Shown here: positions 33,354 through 45,670 of the stretch, in pieces | Layout of the letters: every line of letters begins with the position of its first letter | Position numbering within the stretch: the first letter of the stretch is position 1 | Assembly (NCBI RefSeq): GCF_905147365.1 | Contig: NC_056422.1 | Span: forward strand, 7,132,501-7,196,500 | Direction of reading: 5' to 3' | Origin: Aricia agestis | Taxonomy: Eukaryota > Arthropoda > Insecta > Lepidoptera > Lycaenidae | Length of the DNA: 64,000 nucleotides | Program-made: the position numbers and the translations under genes | Notes under the pieces: model-generated | Databases searched by the model: none | Told to the model about the DNA's origin: nothing | Seen by the model: only the letters and a program-made list of their open reading frames with translations

Positions 33354-35714
33354 CTACTGGTTCTTCCGACGGCTGGGCAGGCTCGCGTTGGTGTGGGATT
33401 TCCTCATCTTCATATCGGGCTCAACGAGATACCTCTTGCCGGAAGCGTGGTAGGGGACTTTGAGGGACCTGAAGTAGTAGTATTTGGGGCTGTTGGGCTG
33501 CCAGCGGTCGTAGTCGAGCTTGTGCGGGTAGTGGGGGATGTGGTTGTCGCTCAATCGGTGGAGGAGGCGGCCGGTCGGGTGCGTGTGAGCAGATACTGCC
33601 GGCGGCGGTACGTCGGCGTCGTCAGAGCCGGGTGCGTCAGCTTCGGTATCAGAGATATATTGCCTGGAAACGTGCTCTATGTTATCATTTTTTTTTAATA
33701 ATTGACCTTGAAATTTCAAAATTAGGCGCAAGTGCTCTAGAATAATCTCAATAACCTCATATTTTTCTATCAATTATATTCAAAGTTCGAGATTCAAAAT
33801 TAAGCACGTACTGCTCTACGAATTATTATTCATCTTTTGTAATTGGAAGTTTACACCTATTTTCATTGTTACTTCTTTCAGTTTAAAACTCGTAGGTGTG
33901 TACATTTTTGAAGATATTATTTTATTAATTGAACTAAGATGCTATTATTATTATGTTTATTACTATTATTATTTTTAGAAGACACTTGACTTACCTAAAC
34001 CCGAAATTCTCGTTAGGGGAATGCTTCCTGAAAACACATTTATCGTTAATTCATTGTGCCTAATGAATTGTTATTCTAAACATATAACACTCTAAGTTTA
34101 ACAGTTAAGACGATTCTATTTCAAGCAGTCATCTAAAGCAGTCTCTATGAAGAATCATCACCACGGGTCATCGATCTTAAAATTAAGACATCCTAGAACT
34201 AAACACTATTAGGCACACTTGCACCAGCCTTATAGCTAATCTTTACTTCAAGTATCATAATGTTTCTTTCGGTTATACGAAGAATGAGGGAGACAACATA
34301 AAAAATTCTTTTCTGTTTTTAGTCTTAATCGAGACTGGCGCAAGTTGCACTTTGATGGAATATTAACTAAACACGTATCAGAAGATTCATCTAAACATTG
34401 ACATGCCTAGTCTACCCTCGCTCAGCACTACCGTGTCACAAGCCGCAAGCACTTGCCTATCCATAAACTACACATTAAACGGCAACGGAACTTCACAATT
34501 TACAAGACCTGTATAACTCCTGGCTAGGCAATAATAATCTCGCCCGTCCAGACCTACTATAGCGGCCGCCAGTAAATCTAAACGAAGGCAATAACCCTAA
34601 GCGAGCCAAGGACCCAATGTGGCGCTTTTCAAAATTGTCACGGAAAGCTTCATCAAAATCTGTAACAGGTATAAATGAGGAAGCAGAAAATATAATAAAA
34701 AATATCTAAAACTAAAAACTAATGGCAGACTTACCGACTGATCGCTTATCATCATTTTCGGTGTCGTAATCGTCAGGCACGTCGACGTCATTTCGGTCCA
34801 GGACGTCCGGGATCGAGTAGATGGACCTCTTGTTCCTGTCGCTGCTGTTCAGGTCAATGTAGACCGGTCTGTATAGTCCATGGGCGGGCAGACCGGCTGC
34901 GCCCCTCTTCAAATTCCACTTCGAATCGTAGTCCATCTTCGAATTGAACTCCGGGAAGTAGTCGACGTCGCTCTTCTTGAAAACTTGGGACAGCGGTGGC
35001 AGCATTTCTGGATTGATAGACTGCTGGAAGTCGTACAGCTCATTGAAATCGAGTGGGCCGTCCATTTCAGCCAGCGGAGGTACCGAATTCTGGTAGAAAG
35101 GGTAGTAGTACTCGTCGCCGCCTAGAACGTTCCTCTTGTGTATGTACCCATTGCGTGCCATCGATTGGATGTTGCGTTTGTCGGTCTGCTGGTTTCTGCC
35201 GAAGCGGTGCCCGTCTCGAGCCAGCGCTTGGATGTTTCTCTTGTAGCCGGAGAAGCTCGGCAGCTCGGCTAGCGCAGCCAAGTCCCTTTTCTCGTGGGAC
35301 CCTTCATCATCAGGGTCATCCTTAACGGCTTCACCGTATGGAGACCGGAAGGTCGGGAGCTGACCGTTTTTGGCCAGGGTCGAGATGCTCCGCTTGTCGC
35401 TGCCCCCCACTCCTTTCAGATATCCCTCCCTAGCTAAGCTCGCCAAGTTCCTCCTTTGGAATACTGGCCATTGATTAGAAGTGTCTGCCGGTAGACTGGA
35501 GACCTGTGCAATGATTGATGTGTGTTATATCTGCTTTTAGCGTAAAGTCATGTGATCAACATGAATAGGAAAAGATTTATCTGTTATTAAAATTCTACTC
35601 TAGGTAAATTAAACATACCTGGCCGACGTAGAATGAACAGGCGACAAACAGTGACACGCTTGCAAAAAAACAACCGCTGCTTCTCCGCAGACTATCCCGC
35701 AAGTTGTCTCTCAT
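33354..35714 (-). CDS. Nplp1: Neuropeptide-like precursor 1
   Basis: Minus-strand exons 35714-35619, 35503-34735 and probably 33676-33354, about 395 residues. Exon 1 encodes a signal anchor-like start (MRDNLRDSLRRSSGCFFASV) whose hydrophobic core is SLFVACSFYVG. Exon 2 is a chain of peptides cut at RR/KR/KK: NLASLAREGYLKGVGGSD, SISTLAKNGQLPTF..., DLAALAELPSFSGY, NIQALARDGHRFGRNQQTD, NIQSMARNGYIH, then longer spacers including SIYSIPDVLDRND. The LAR-(D/E/N)G core is the mark of insect NPLP1. The last exon encodes an acidic then YYYFRSLKVPYHASGKR region. Its acceptor (AACATAG) keeps frame but has a poor pyrimidine tract, so that junction is less sure. The products would be secreted neuropeptides; receptors cannot be inferred here. 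Confidence 0.85.
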
Positions 35715-35888
35715 CTAGAAAAACAAAAAAGTTTAACAAACGATTTCTTATTAGCAAATACCTGCATCAAAAGGAAGCGACAAAATAATATGACAATTGG
35801 TTTGATCTCTGTTTTCCAAACACTTGAGACCTATCCTCTAATTTACCAAGTATTTACGAATATTTAATTCTTGTTTATATAATATTAC

Positions 35889-36205
35889 TAGCTGTCCCGG
35901 CAAACGTTTCTTTGCCATATAAAGTATTTCGCCTTCGCGGTTCTCCCGTATTATTTTATTGAAGCGACTAAATAAGTATGTCACCATGGCAACGTCCATC
36001 GCTATCCCGTCGCACAAACAATGGTCGCCGTCAGTCTCGAGTTGTAATAATTTACTATTATTGATTCAACAAATGCAGTTATCAATATAATAAGTACCCA
36101 GTAGCCGATTCTCAGACCCACTGAATATGCATATAAAATTTGGTTAAAATCAGTAAAGCCGTTTCGGAGGAGTACGCGGCCTAACATTGTGACACGAGAA
36201 TTTTA
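35889..36205. repeat. LINE 3'-end-like repeat (minus orientation likely)
   Basis: AGCTGTCCCGGCAAACGTTT start and GTAAAGCCGTTTCGGAGGAG end, a common insect repeat. Lies upstream of the Nplp1 signal exon, in its likely 5' UTR intron. Confidence 0.6.
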
Positions 36206-37499
36206 TATATAAGATACCATTGTAAATATTTAATTTAAACATCACAATAATTCATAAGAACGTCAAATAAACCGCCAGATCTCTCACAGAGCTGTCAGAT
36301 TTAATTAATTTGGTGACAAAGTGTGCACTGCCGTCTGCCTGCATCAGACATTTCATTACTCTCGAATCGCCCAATATTTCTACAAGCATTTAAATCAATT
36401 AACTAAAAGTTTTGTTTCTTATAATTTCCCTGTAATTATTTAAGTTTCAAGGATTTTGTCTCGAAAAGTTGACTTTAAACATGAAAATTAACTACCTACC
36501 CATGGTAGGTAGGTATAAGAACTATGCTATTCAAATTTAAATTATTTATTATATTCAGACTATGTATATTTAATATTGTACTTATATCTATTATAAACAA
36601 TATAATTTCACTTTAATTTTATATAGGCATCTTAATTATTTCAATGTTTAGAAACCCAACATTCATTTCTACAATGTTACATAAATCTGTGGTAGGTACA
36701 TATGGAATATGATTTGAATAAATACACAATTTCTATAATAGTGCCCAACCAATAAAACATATTATATTGCGATTAGCGGGATGTGTTTTGCCAATATGAA
36801 AATATTTTATCATTTTATTGGAATTTCATGCGCGAGCCGCGGTTGAAAGCTCTTTTGTGATATATAACAGATTGTTTCACATGAAATTCCATTCCGAAAC
36901 TATTAGGGGCTTTTAGCGAGTGACGCACTTGCACACCGCCGCGCATATTTTCAACGTCATAGCGGCCGCAAAAATGCATATTATTATGACTATCGAAATT
37001 GTATAGAAGAGTAACCGAATCCATATCCATACTAATACTAATATTATAAGTGCAAAAGTGTGTCTGTCTGTCTGTTACCTCTTCACGTCCAAACCCCTGA
37101 ACCGATTTTGCTAAAATTTGGTATGGAGATACTTTGAGTCTCGGGAAAGAACATAGGATACTTTTTATCCCGGAAAAATATTAGAATATTTCTAAATTAG
37201 AATATTAAATTAAAAAACGTAAAATAATATAGGTAAGTACACGTTGGCTTGAGACTTCCTCATGTTTTTTGTCGGTTAAAATCGATGAAGTAGCAATGGC
37301 GAAAGTTTTCTCATTTTACTTGAAGTTTGAGTACATTTTAATCAAATGTTTAGAACATCTTTAAAAGATTTCGTTGAGAGTCATCTGACGGTAATTTCTT
37401 AAGGCGAGGATAAAACCCAATTTGTTATTCCGTGACTCCCGGTTTACCAACCCGGTTTCCAATATAATAACGAAGTGTTAAAAAATATGAGATATAAAG
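36206..37499. repeat. No gene; interspersed repeat at 37027-37180
   Basis: AT-rich sequence, then a TCTGTTACCTCTTCACGTCC / GAACATAGGATAC repeat copy. No exon recognised. Confidence 0.5.
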
Positions 37500-37692
37500 C
37501 CCGTCACAGACTTAGCTATAATATATATTAATATATTTATAGCTCGGCATATTAATATATATTTTCTATACTAATTTCGCGTGACCACACACTCAGCTAT
37601 AATATATATTTCTGTGGCATGTGGATTTAGTATAGAAAATATGTCTAGCTATAAATATATTAATATATATTATAGCTTAAGTCTGTGACGGG
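37500..37692. mobile_element. MITE with AT-rich arms
   Basis: CCCGTCACAGACTTAGCTAT at the left end and the near-exact inverse at the right, with TATAATATATATTAATATAT in both arms. Confidence 0.75.
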
Positions 37693-38497
37693 GTTTAAGC
37701 GCAATATTTAAAATACCATAAACCATAAACATTTTAATAAAACGTAATACTTTTGCTGTAATTAATTTACAAACTCACCTCCGATAAAAATCTATTCCAT
37801 CGAAATATAAGTATTAACTAGGATAATTATACATTTTATTTGAATAAATTGTTAGTAAATCTATATTTAAATCTCCTTAACCGAACAATTTTGTTTCTCA
37901 ATGTTTATTTCCAAAGATATTTAAAAAAAAACATGAAAAATAGAGAAGATCCGCCCGAGTAACTACAGTTTTGTGCTAAGCTAAAATGAATCATATTGCG
38001 ATGCGTATACGCTTGGTCTTTGTGCAGATTATCGTTTTGGATTGAGATTAATCCCCGCCTTAAGTAAAACCTGGTAAAACTTCTTTCTTCAAACGCCGCT
38101 GCGTTGTGCACTATATTTTTTACCGACTTCCAAAAAGGAGAAGGTTATATTATGTTCGGCTGTGGATATTTTTTTCTTAGTTAAGAAAAAAATTGTCTCT
38201 CTAGCCGCCAATGTTAGAGCAACAAGATAAAGACTTGACAGCACTTCACAAACGCGGTTCTTGTGTTGTTATTAGCTTACGAAATTGTTTTTTAATCTTA
38301 TTTTCTCCAAACCTGTATTACCTTATTATTACAGGAATAAGTACTTCATCATTCATGTTGCTTGTGTTGTGTTGTTGTTGTATTTACAACATAGAGGATG
38401 AACACAGCAACATGTAATCCGTGTTAGCCTTGTCTTAATCTTCGTTTATTAATAAGGAAGTTATAATAATAAGTAAGTTGTAATATTATGTTTGTTT

Positions 38498-38715
38498 GAC
38501 GACCTCTGTGGCTCAGTTGGTCGGCTGTTGGTAACTTGGTAGCTCAAGCCGGGAGTCGCGGGTTCAAATCCCGCCGACGGAACAAAACGTTTTCAAAGTT
38601 CCTGGGTCATAGATGTGTATCATATAATAAACTGTGTGTGTATGGTCTGGTACCCGTAACACAAGTCCTTCAGGTACCTACTTACCACTGGGCCAGACTG
38701 ACGTGATGTGAAGCG
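38498..38715 (+). mobile_element. tRNA-derived SINE (family C)
   Basis: GACGACCTCTGTGGCTCAGT head, B box GGGTTCAAATCCC, body as at 23188-23460, and an (ATT)n tail near 38727-38750. Not a functional tRNA gene. Confidence 0.8.
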
Positions 38716-39700
38716 TTCATAGATATTATGATTATTATTATTATTATTATATATTGTACGGAATACCGATGTGTAGGCACTAAGCTTGTTCAAAGCTTTG
38801 AAGATTAAAAAGTAGGGCTCTACCCTCCGAAATTCTCTCTATAATATTATATCGGTTATAAACTCATATCCATACTAATATCTCTGTCTGTCTGTATGTT
38901 ACCGCTGAACCGATTTTGCTAAAATTTGGCATGAAGTTACTATTTGTGTCCCGGGAAAGGACATAGGATATTTTCATCCCGGAAAATGTACGGTCCCCGC
39001 GCGATAAACGAATTTTGACGCAACAGAGTTGCCGGCGTCATCTAGTTGATAAATAATAATTTATGTACTTAGTTACTTTCTCTACAAAGTTGTTCGTTAA
39101 GTATATTTTTTTTATTTCTTTGTCCGGAGTAATTTTTTTTATTAGTTTTGAGACTTTTAGGAAAGAAATTATAATTTAGAAAGCGTTAGTGTCCTTTGGT
39201 AAGTTGGTTTGTCGCCTGTGTTCTTAGATCAATAATATAATTTTTATCATGTATCACAAAATTCACAAATCACAATGTAGCTAAGTGTCTAATAAAAAAA
39301 AACTTTTTTTTTTTTTAATACCTTTTTAGTTAATTGATTGACGTTAGGAACAATGAAATAATTAAGATTACCTATAAAGAGAGGTTGTAATTGAATAGAG
39401 TGTTTCTTAGATAATTTTTTGTGCAAATCATAAATTGCACATAAAAACTAAGTCTAACAAAATTTAACACCGTAATTAGTTTAGATAAAGTGTTCTGTGA
39501 ATACTATATATTTTGTAGTTATAAGTTTTTAAAAAGCCCTTAAAACTTTTTAACTTAATGCTTTAAATCAATTTATATTTTTTGTAATTTTTATGACAGC
39601 TTCAGAGTTTCCGCTTTACGAATTAACTTTAAAAAGTTTACCACCGAAAATATTTTTGAATTGGTGCAAAAAAAACATTTTAATAAAAAAAACTTTTCCA
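38716..39700. repeat. No gene; repeat copy at 38868-39048
   Basis: Contains the CCGGGAAAGGACATAGGATA repeat, otherwise AT-rich. Confidence 0.5.
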
Positions 39701-39707
39701 TACTTAC

Positions 39708-39796
39708 TTTGCTAGCACTCCACGATCACAGTCACTTAGGCCAGTAGCTGGCTTGGCGGGAATGGTGGTGGAGCAGACTTCACCAACCTTTTATAG
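39708..39796 (-). promoter_or_regulatory. Likely Nplp1 promoter and 5' UTR exon
   Basis: On the minus strand CTATAAAAGG (39796-39787) is a strong TATA box. About 80 bases downstream GCTAGCAAA|GTAAGTATGG is a good splice donor (39708). The Nplp1 start codon at 35714 is immediately preceded by an acceptor (TTTTTCTAG). Joining the two is inference: same strand, no other gene between. Confidence 0.5.
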
Positions 39797-39923
39797 TGGG
39801 CCAGTCGCTGGCGCCTGCGCGTTGGCCGGGGGAGGAGTTTGCACAAGTTGCCATGCCAGGCGCAACAACTTTGGTTATAACTTATACCTGGAAGTTAGTA
39901 TAATGCTGTCACAGAAAAAAATA

Positions 39924-40620
39924 GGCCAAATGCGAGTCTGACTCGCACACGAAGGGTTCCGTACCCTTAAGAGGATTCCACACCGCCGTTTTTCCATACA
40001 AACGCTCTCCCCTGTTTCCTCCCTGGATAATGCCGGTAGAGTTATGATTTTTTTCCTGAATATCTATGGCCACTATTAGCATGTCCCTATGTTTTCTTTT
40101 TTTCATAATTTTATTAATAAAAAAGATAAGGACGTCCAAAAACCCAAAAAAATGGCCAGATTTTCCTCTGTGTTCAAACACCCAGAAAACAAAACTGGCT
40201 AAAATATACAAAAAAAATAAAACATAGGAACACAGCTCAAGCCTTGCTTTAATTCTTAATGAAAAAAGTACTTAAATCGGTTAAGTTTTGGAGAAGGAAT
40301 CAGCGGACAACGAATCGAAGATTTTCTGTTCTTTTATTAGAACTTTTGTCGTGTTGTCTTTATCGCGCTCTGCGGTGGGAGACTTGAGATTGGTGAGACA
40401 GCTATACATTTTCAAATACCTATTTTCAATTTCTCTCGCCCCTGGTGTATCCTCTTAAATATTAATTAAGGATTTTGTGAATATTTCAAGAGCCCACCTG
40501 TTTCCATTGTTGATTACGAGCAAAAAAGGGCAAAATTTTCACGTTTATTGTATGTAAGGCCCCTGAAATATTTATTTTATTTTATTTTTAGTACTTAGTT
40601 GTTATAGCGGTAACAGAAAT
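39924..40620. repeat. GGGTTCCGTA repeat interrupted by an AAGAGGAT element
   Basis: Left end AAATGCGAGTCTGACTCGCA at 39928. A TTAA-flanked element at 39967-40458 interrupts it, and the repeat resumes at about 40460 (AAGGATTTTGTGAATATTTC). Confidence 0.7.
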
Positions 40621-40627
40621 ATACAAT

Positions 40628-40914
40628 CCCACCAAAAACATTTCATGTAAAATGTTACCTCGACGACCACGAAAGGTTTGCCCTGTGAAAAAGACATCAG
40701 ATCTAATGTAGAGCCAAGCTTCTGAACAGTAACGAAACAGCCAAGCCATACACACTCCCTGATATTATGTAGAATTTGTTGGAGCTAAGGTCGATAGAGT
40801 TAGGCCGCGTAGATTCAGAAGCTTCGCTATTAGATCTGATGTATTTTTCACAGGGCAAAACTTTCGTGGTCGTCGAGATAACATTTATTATTTACATGAA
40901 AAGTTTTTGGTGGG
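40628..40914. mobile_element. MITE with CCCACCAAAAAC ends
   Basis: Terminal CCCACCAAAAAC and the inverse GTTTTTGGTGGG-like end, with long arms including CTCGACGACCACGAAAG and the inverse. Confidence 0.8.
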
Positions 40915-42840
40915 ATTTCAGTCCTTTCGTAAGTTGCTACTTGCCAGGCAGTCTTTCCCGTGTACCTATATAACTTTCATGTTCTATTTCATAAAATTGG
41001 TGAAAGTCTTATATTAATTAAACTTCCAATTACTAAACTTATTTTACGGCGTATAACTAAATTTCGGCGTATTTTAGATATTAATAAAATCTAAAGTATT
41101 AGACCTATTCAATTGAAACTGTGTATGTCTAATAACTCTATTATTGACATCATATCCTGAGAATATAAACTATCTGGCATATCGGAAACCAACTCTATGA
41201 GGGGTCAACTTCCACCCCCCCATTTTAGGGGATGGGGGACGAAAATTACAAGTTTATGAATTTTTTGTTGATTGTATACTAAACATAGATTACATACCAA
41301 ATTTCAGCTTTCTAGCACTTCAGGAAGTAGCCAAACATTTTGATGATCATCAGTGTGTCAGTGTATGAGTGTGTCAGTGTCGAAATCGGTGTATTTTAAT
41401 TTAACAAAAAATATCAATAAAATCTAAAGTAAATCTAAAATATTCAATCGAGACTTTGTACGCTTAATAAACTGTCTATTGATGACATCATATCCTGAAA
41501 ATATGAACTATCTGCTAAACAACGGAAACCAGTTCTATGAAGGTTCAAAAAAACCGGCCAAGTGCGAGTTGGACTCGCCCATGAAGGGTTCCGCAGCAAC
41601 AATAAGCTCTATGTTTTATGAAATTAAAAGTTTTAGATTTATTTTTAATTTTTATGTTTCAGTTGATTTAATGAAAGTTAATTTAAGGTCTACCATTTAT
41701 GACGTATAAAAAAAACTACTTGCTAGATTTGGTTCAAACCAATTTTCGTTGGTAGTTTTAATAGTAATGTACATCATATATTTTTTCTAGACTTATCATG
41801 CCCCTACCTTAGAAATTAGAGGGGGGGACACAAATTTTACCACTTTGGAAGAATCTCTCTCGCAAACTATTCAGGTTAGAAAAAAAATATATTTGAAACT
41901 TCAATATGATTTTTGAAGACCTATTCATAGATACCCCACACGCATGAAATTTTTATTTCAGTTGTACCTACCCCACCCCTAAATTTTTTAATAATTTTTC
42001 CATTTTTGTATCAAAATCTTAATTCGTTTCACAGACTACATCTACTTATCAAGTTTCAATAGTATAGCTCTTATAGTTTCTGAGAAAAGTGGCTGTGACA
42101 TACGGACGGAATGACAGACAGACAGACAGACATGACGAATCTATAAGGGTTCCGTTTTTTGCCATTTGGCTACGGAACCCTAAAAACACTTCGAGGAAAG
42201 GTTAGGTAGTGCCCTTGCGCTTCGCTTGGCTCGTCTCGGCAGGTGCACTACCGTGCACCCAGATCTGTGAAATTTTACAACAGACAGACAGACAGAAGGG
42301 CAGAGCCGACAGACATCCAAGTCTACGGAATCCATCCAATGACCAAGTTTTTCTAGTAGAGAATTTGAGGCTAAACTTAAAAGTAATATAATATTTACAA
42401 CACCTTTCAGCATTTTTTGCTATTCGTGATTTCAGTTCGCCTACGATGTCCACTTGAAAATGTCTATCTGCGTTCAAACAGGACCTGACTTTCAACAAGG
42501 GCATATTGCACAAACCCTTTTCCCAGAAGACAACACTTGGCTAATCGAACTTGTACAGTCGAAGAAATAAATAAACATGAACTCCGAAGGACTAACTGAA
42601 GGACTGCAGTCTGCAATCCATCTATGTTTGAAGGTTACATGGCTTTTGTCATGCAGAAAGGCTTTCCAGTGATTACTTACGCGATTTAACTAACCTAAGA
42701 GATTTGCAACAAAAGTTCATAAAAACATAGAAAGTTTTAGATAGAGCCTTATCTCTGCAAAAACCCCAAATTTTTTTGCAGGTTTTTTGTTCTTCACAAC
42801 ACAAGCAACTGCAAATGTAGGTAAATATATTACTTAATAC
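40915..42840. repeat. No gene; direct repeats and a GGGTTCCGTA repeat
   Basis: 41085-41205 and 41413-41545 are imperfect direct copies (GACATCATATCCTGA... CTATGA). 41559-42186 is a full GGGTTCCGTA repeat with (CAGA)n. 42190-42320 carries another (CAGA)n block. Confidence 0.55.
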
Positions 42841-43087
42841 ATTTTTTTTATGAAATAAGGGGGCAAACGAGCAAACGGGTCACCTGATGGAAAGCAACTT
42901 CCGTCGCCCATGGACACTCGCAGCATCAGAAGAGCTGCAGGTGCGTTGCCGGCCTTTTAAGAGGATTTAGGGTAATAGGAGAAGGTAGGGAAGGGAATAG
43001 GGGAGGGTAGGGAAGGAAATAGGAGAGGGTAGGGAAGGGAAAAGGATAGAGGATTGGGCCTCCGGTAAACTCACTCACTCGGCGAAA
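42841..43087 (-). mobile_element. SINE-like retroposon (family A), 5'-truncated
   Basis: Matches 2339-2659 inverted but stops at CACTCACTCGGCGAAAC, lacking the tRNA-like head. Confidence 0.8.
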
Positions 43088-45189
43088 CTAAAAAAAAAAG
43101 GAATTTGAACGAAAAGCTCCTTTATACTTTGCCGAAGCCCGAATACATTTTTTTTTGTTGATCGACTGTTAGGTACTTCAATAATTTATGAAGTCTTCTT
43201 AGCCATGATAATTTTCCTTTTAAATTTAGCATATTTCCTACTCCCGTCAATTTTTTCACATTTCCAAAAGCACCCGTTTAGCTGGTAGAAGTGGGGAACA
43301 CTGGACTCTAACGATTTTTTCCACTTTAGAACTTAATATTTTTTATTTTACTTTTATTATTTTTAATTTCACAAATGAATCCCTAAATCGGAAAATGATC
43401 TGAGATCTCGTAATATTTTTTTAAAACGTATCCAACGATACTCCACACGGTGGGGTGGATGTGAAAAAAGAAACCATCCCCGCTTCATGTATAGGGGAAA
43501 CCATAAAAAAAATAAGATTTTATGTACCTAATATTTTGTTGGCATCATTAATATGTACATTCATGCCAATTTACATCTTTGTAGGCCCTATAGTCTCTGA
43601 GCAAAACCGCAGACAGAAAGACGGACAGACAGACGGACAGACAGACGGACAGACAGACAGACAGACATACAGACAGACAGACAGACAGACGGACGGACAG
43701 ACCGAAACTATAAGGGTTTCTCGTTCACTACGGAACCCTAAAAACTAGGTAATAAGAATTTTCCGCCCTTCAACTTTGGCCTAAGAACTTTAAAAATTGA
43801 TTTTAGCTTCGGTCTATTTAATTATCTTAAAGTCCTAATCGGACACTGCGAACAGCCGCAGGTGTTTTCCATTCATGTGTCTATTATAATCAATAGTGCA
43901 GGTGATCGGTAACTAGATCTCGTATTGTCGGAGCACTACAGAACTGACACGATGGGGTGTTCCCATTATGTCTAGTGTATAATGGCAAATACGTCATTAT
44001 ATAGATACGTAAATACTAAATACTTACTATAAACGTTTATACGTATTATAAACGTAGTTCGAGCATACTATACCTAGACGCAGCAATTTGGGCGTGGGCA
44101 ATGCAGTTACAGTTTTTTATCATCATCATCATCCTCCGACACCTCGCAATAACCAAAACATCCAAATATTCAAGATAGTAAGTGCATAGACCGAATTGTA
44201 TATTTCCTCCATGGCCGAGCCAAAGTAAAGTAAAGCCCACACCGTTACACCAATTTTGAGACTCTTTCATCGCTCGAAAAAAGTGTTAAGGTACATTTAA
44301 AACGTGAATTTAGAATTGACACGAACGGAAGCTAATAATATTATTACTTACCTATAAATTATTAATACTTTTTTAACTGATAATAATATTAATCTGCTTA
44401 TGAATCAAGTTTTTGATACTTAATCTTAGTTACTTAATACTTACTATTGTATTGAGGTATTTTTAGAGACTATCTAGGGAGTAATAACCATCAAAACATT
44501 CTAAAAAAATCTGCTGCAAAACAGATCTTAATTAAACAAACCTAGGTAAATATTTATTATTTTTGACGAATTTTCCGCCTACTAGGTTTTCGACCTTTAT
44601 AAAAACCCAAACAACTACGTCGCATTCTAAAAATAGTCCGGGAGGCAGTATCATTATGGGACGAAATAAATCAAAAATGATAAGCCACAGTGGGACCAGT
44701 TACTAATGCTTCATATTACAATATTATAACTAGAAGCTTCTGGAAGAAATTTTAAACCAATTTACTGTCTCATATATCCTAAAAGATATCCATGCTAATA
44801 ATATTATAAACTACATGTCGCCCGCGGCTTGCAACTCCGTTGCGCCAAAATTCGTTTATCGCGCGGGAACCGTACATTTTTTCGGGATATAAAGTGTCAT
44901 ATGTCCTTTCTTGGGCCTCAAAGTATATCCGTGCCAAATTGAAGATGTAACAGACAGACTGACAGACAGACAGACAGATAGACGGACAGACAATATGTAA
45001 CACACTTTCGCATTTATAATATTATGTATGGATTTGTTTATCTGTGTGTCAACTATATGTATGTAAGTATCTCTGTTACCTCTTCACACTTAGGTACCGA
45101 TTGATTAATTTGGTAGTGTGGCGGTACCCTCAATCAATTCGCCTAACAATCCAGCGCGCTTAGATCGAAGTTTCGGAGAACGTCAAGAT
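43088..45189. repeat. No gene; repeats
   Basis: A GGGTTCCGTA-family right end with a long (CAGA)n lies at about 43485-43744, and an inverted CCGAGAAAGGACATATGACA-like repeat at 44795-45015. I see no coding exon. Confidence 0.5.
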
Positions 45190-45670
45190 ATACCGTAAGT
45201 AAGATGATCCATGCGTCGGATGGGCATTATAGTGAGTATAATAATTTGGCCACCGACGCGTCAATTATTATACTCACTATAAGAATAGTAAGTATAATAA
45301 TATCACTCTCATTACCCAGTGGGACGGAAGACCGACACGACAGCTGGCGCGAGAGATCAGTAGGCCTAATATGAAACAGTTTTGAGACTCAAACAATCGG
45401 ACGAGAATGCGGCGTCCTGCTCTAACAACGTCATTTCACGTTTGTTAGAGTAGGGAGCGACATTTTCGTACGATTGTTTGAGTCTCAAAACGGTTTCGTG
45501 GTACGGCCCCAGGCGCAGGACCGATTTTTTACATGCCCATCCGACGCATGGATCATCTTACATGTCAGACAATCAGGTGATCCTGCATTTTCCTAACCTC
45601 AGATTGGAAATAACATGTTTCCAACGCGGGAATCGAACCCACGACCTCCGAGCTAGACTCGGAGGCGTCA
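45190..45670 (-). mobile_element. SINE family B with two nested inverted-repeat elements
   Basis: The minus strand reads GCCTCCGAGTCTAGC-like head through GATGATCCATGCGTCGGATG. It is interrupted by a short hairpin at about 45228-45290 (TATAGTGAGTATAATAATT arms) and by an inverted-repeat element at about 45361-45511 (GTTTTGAGACTCAAACAATC arms). Confidence 0.7.

Noticed and set aside
33291..33698. Plus-strand frame of 135 residues
   Set aside because: It overlaps the last Nplp1 exon antisense; the minus-strand reading has the peptide-precursor features.
38211..38417. Frame starting MLEQQDKDLTALHKRG
   Set aside because: No splice context, no recognised motif, and the C-terminal part is low-complexity hydrophobic; not supported as a gene.
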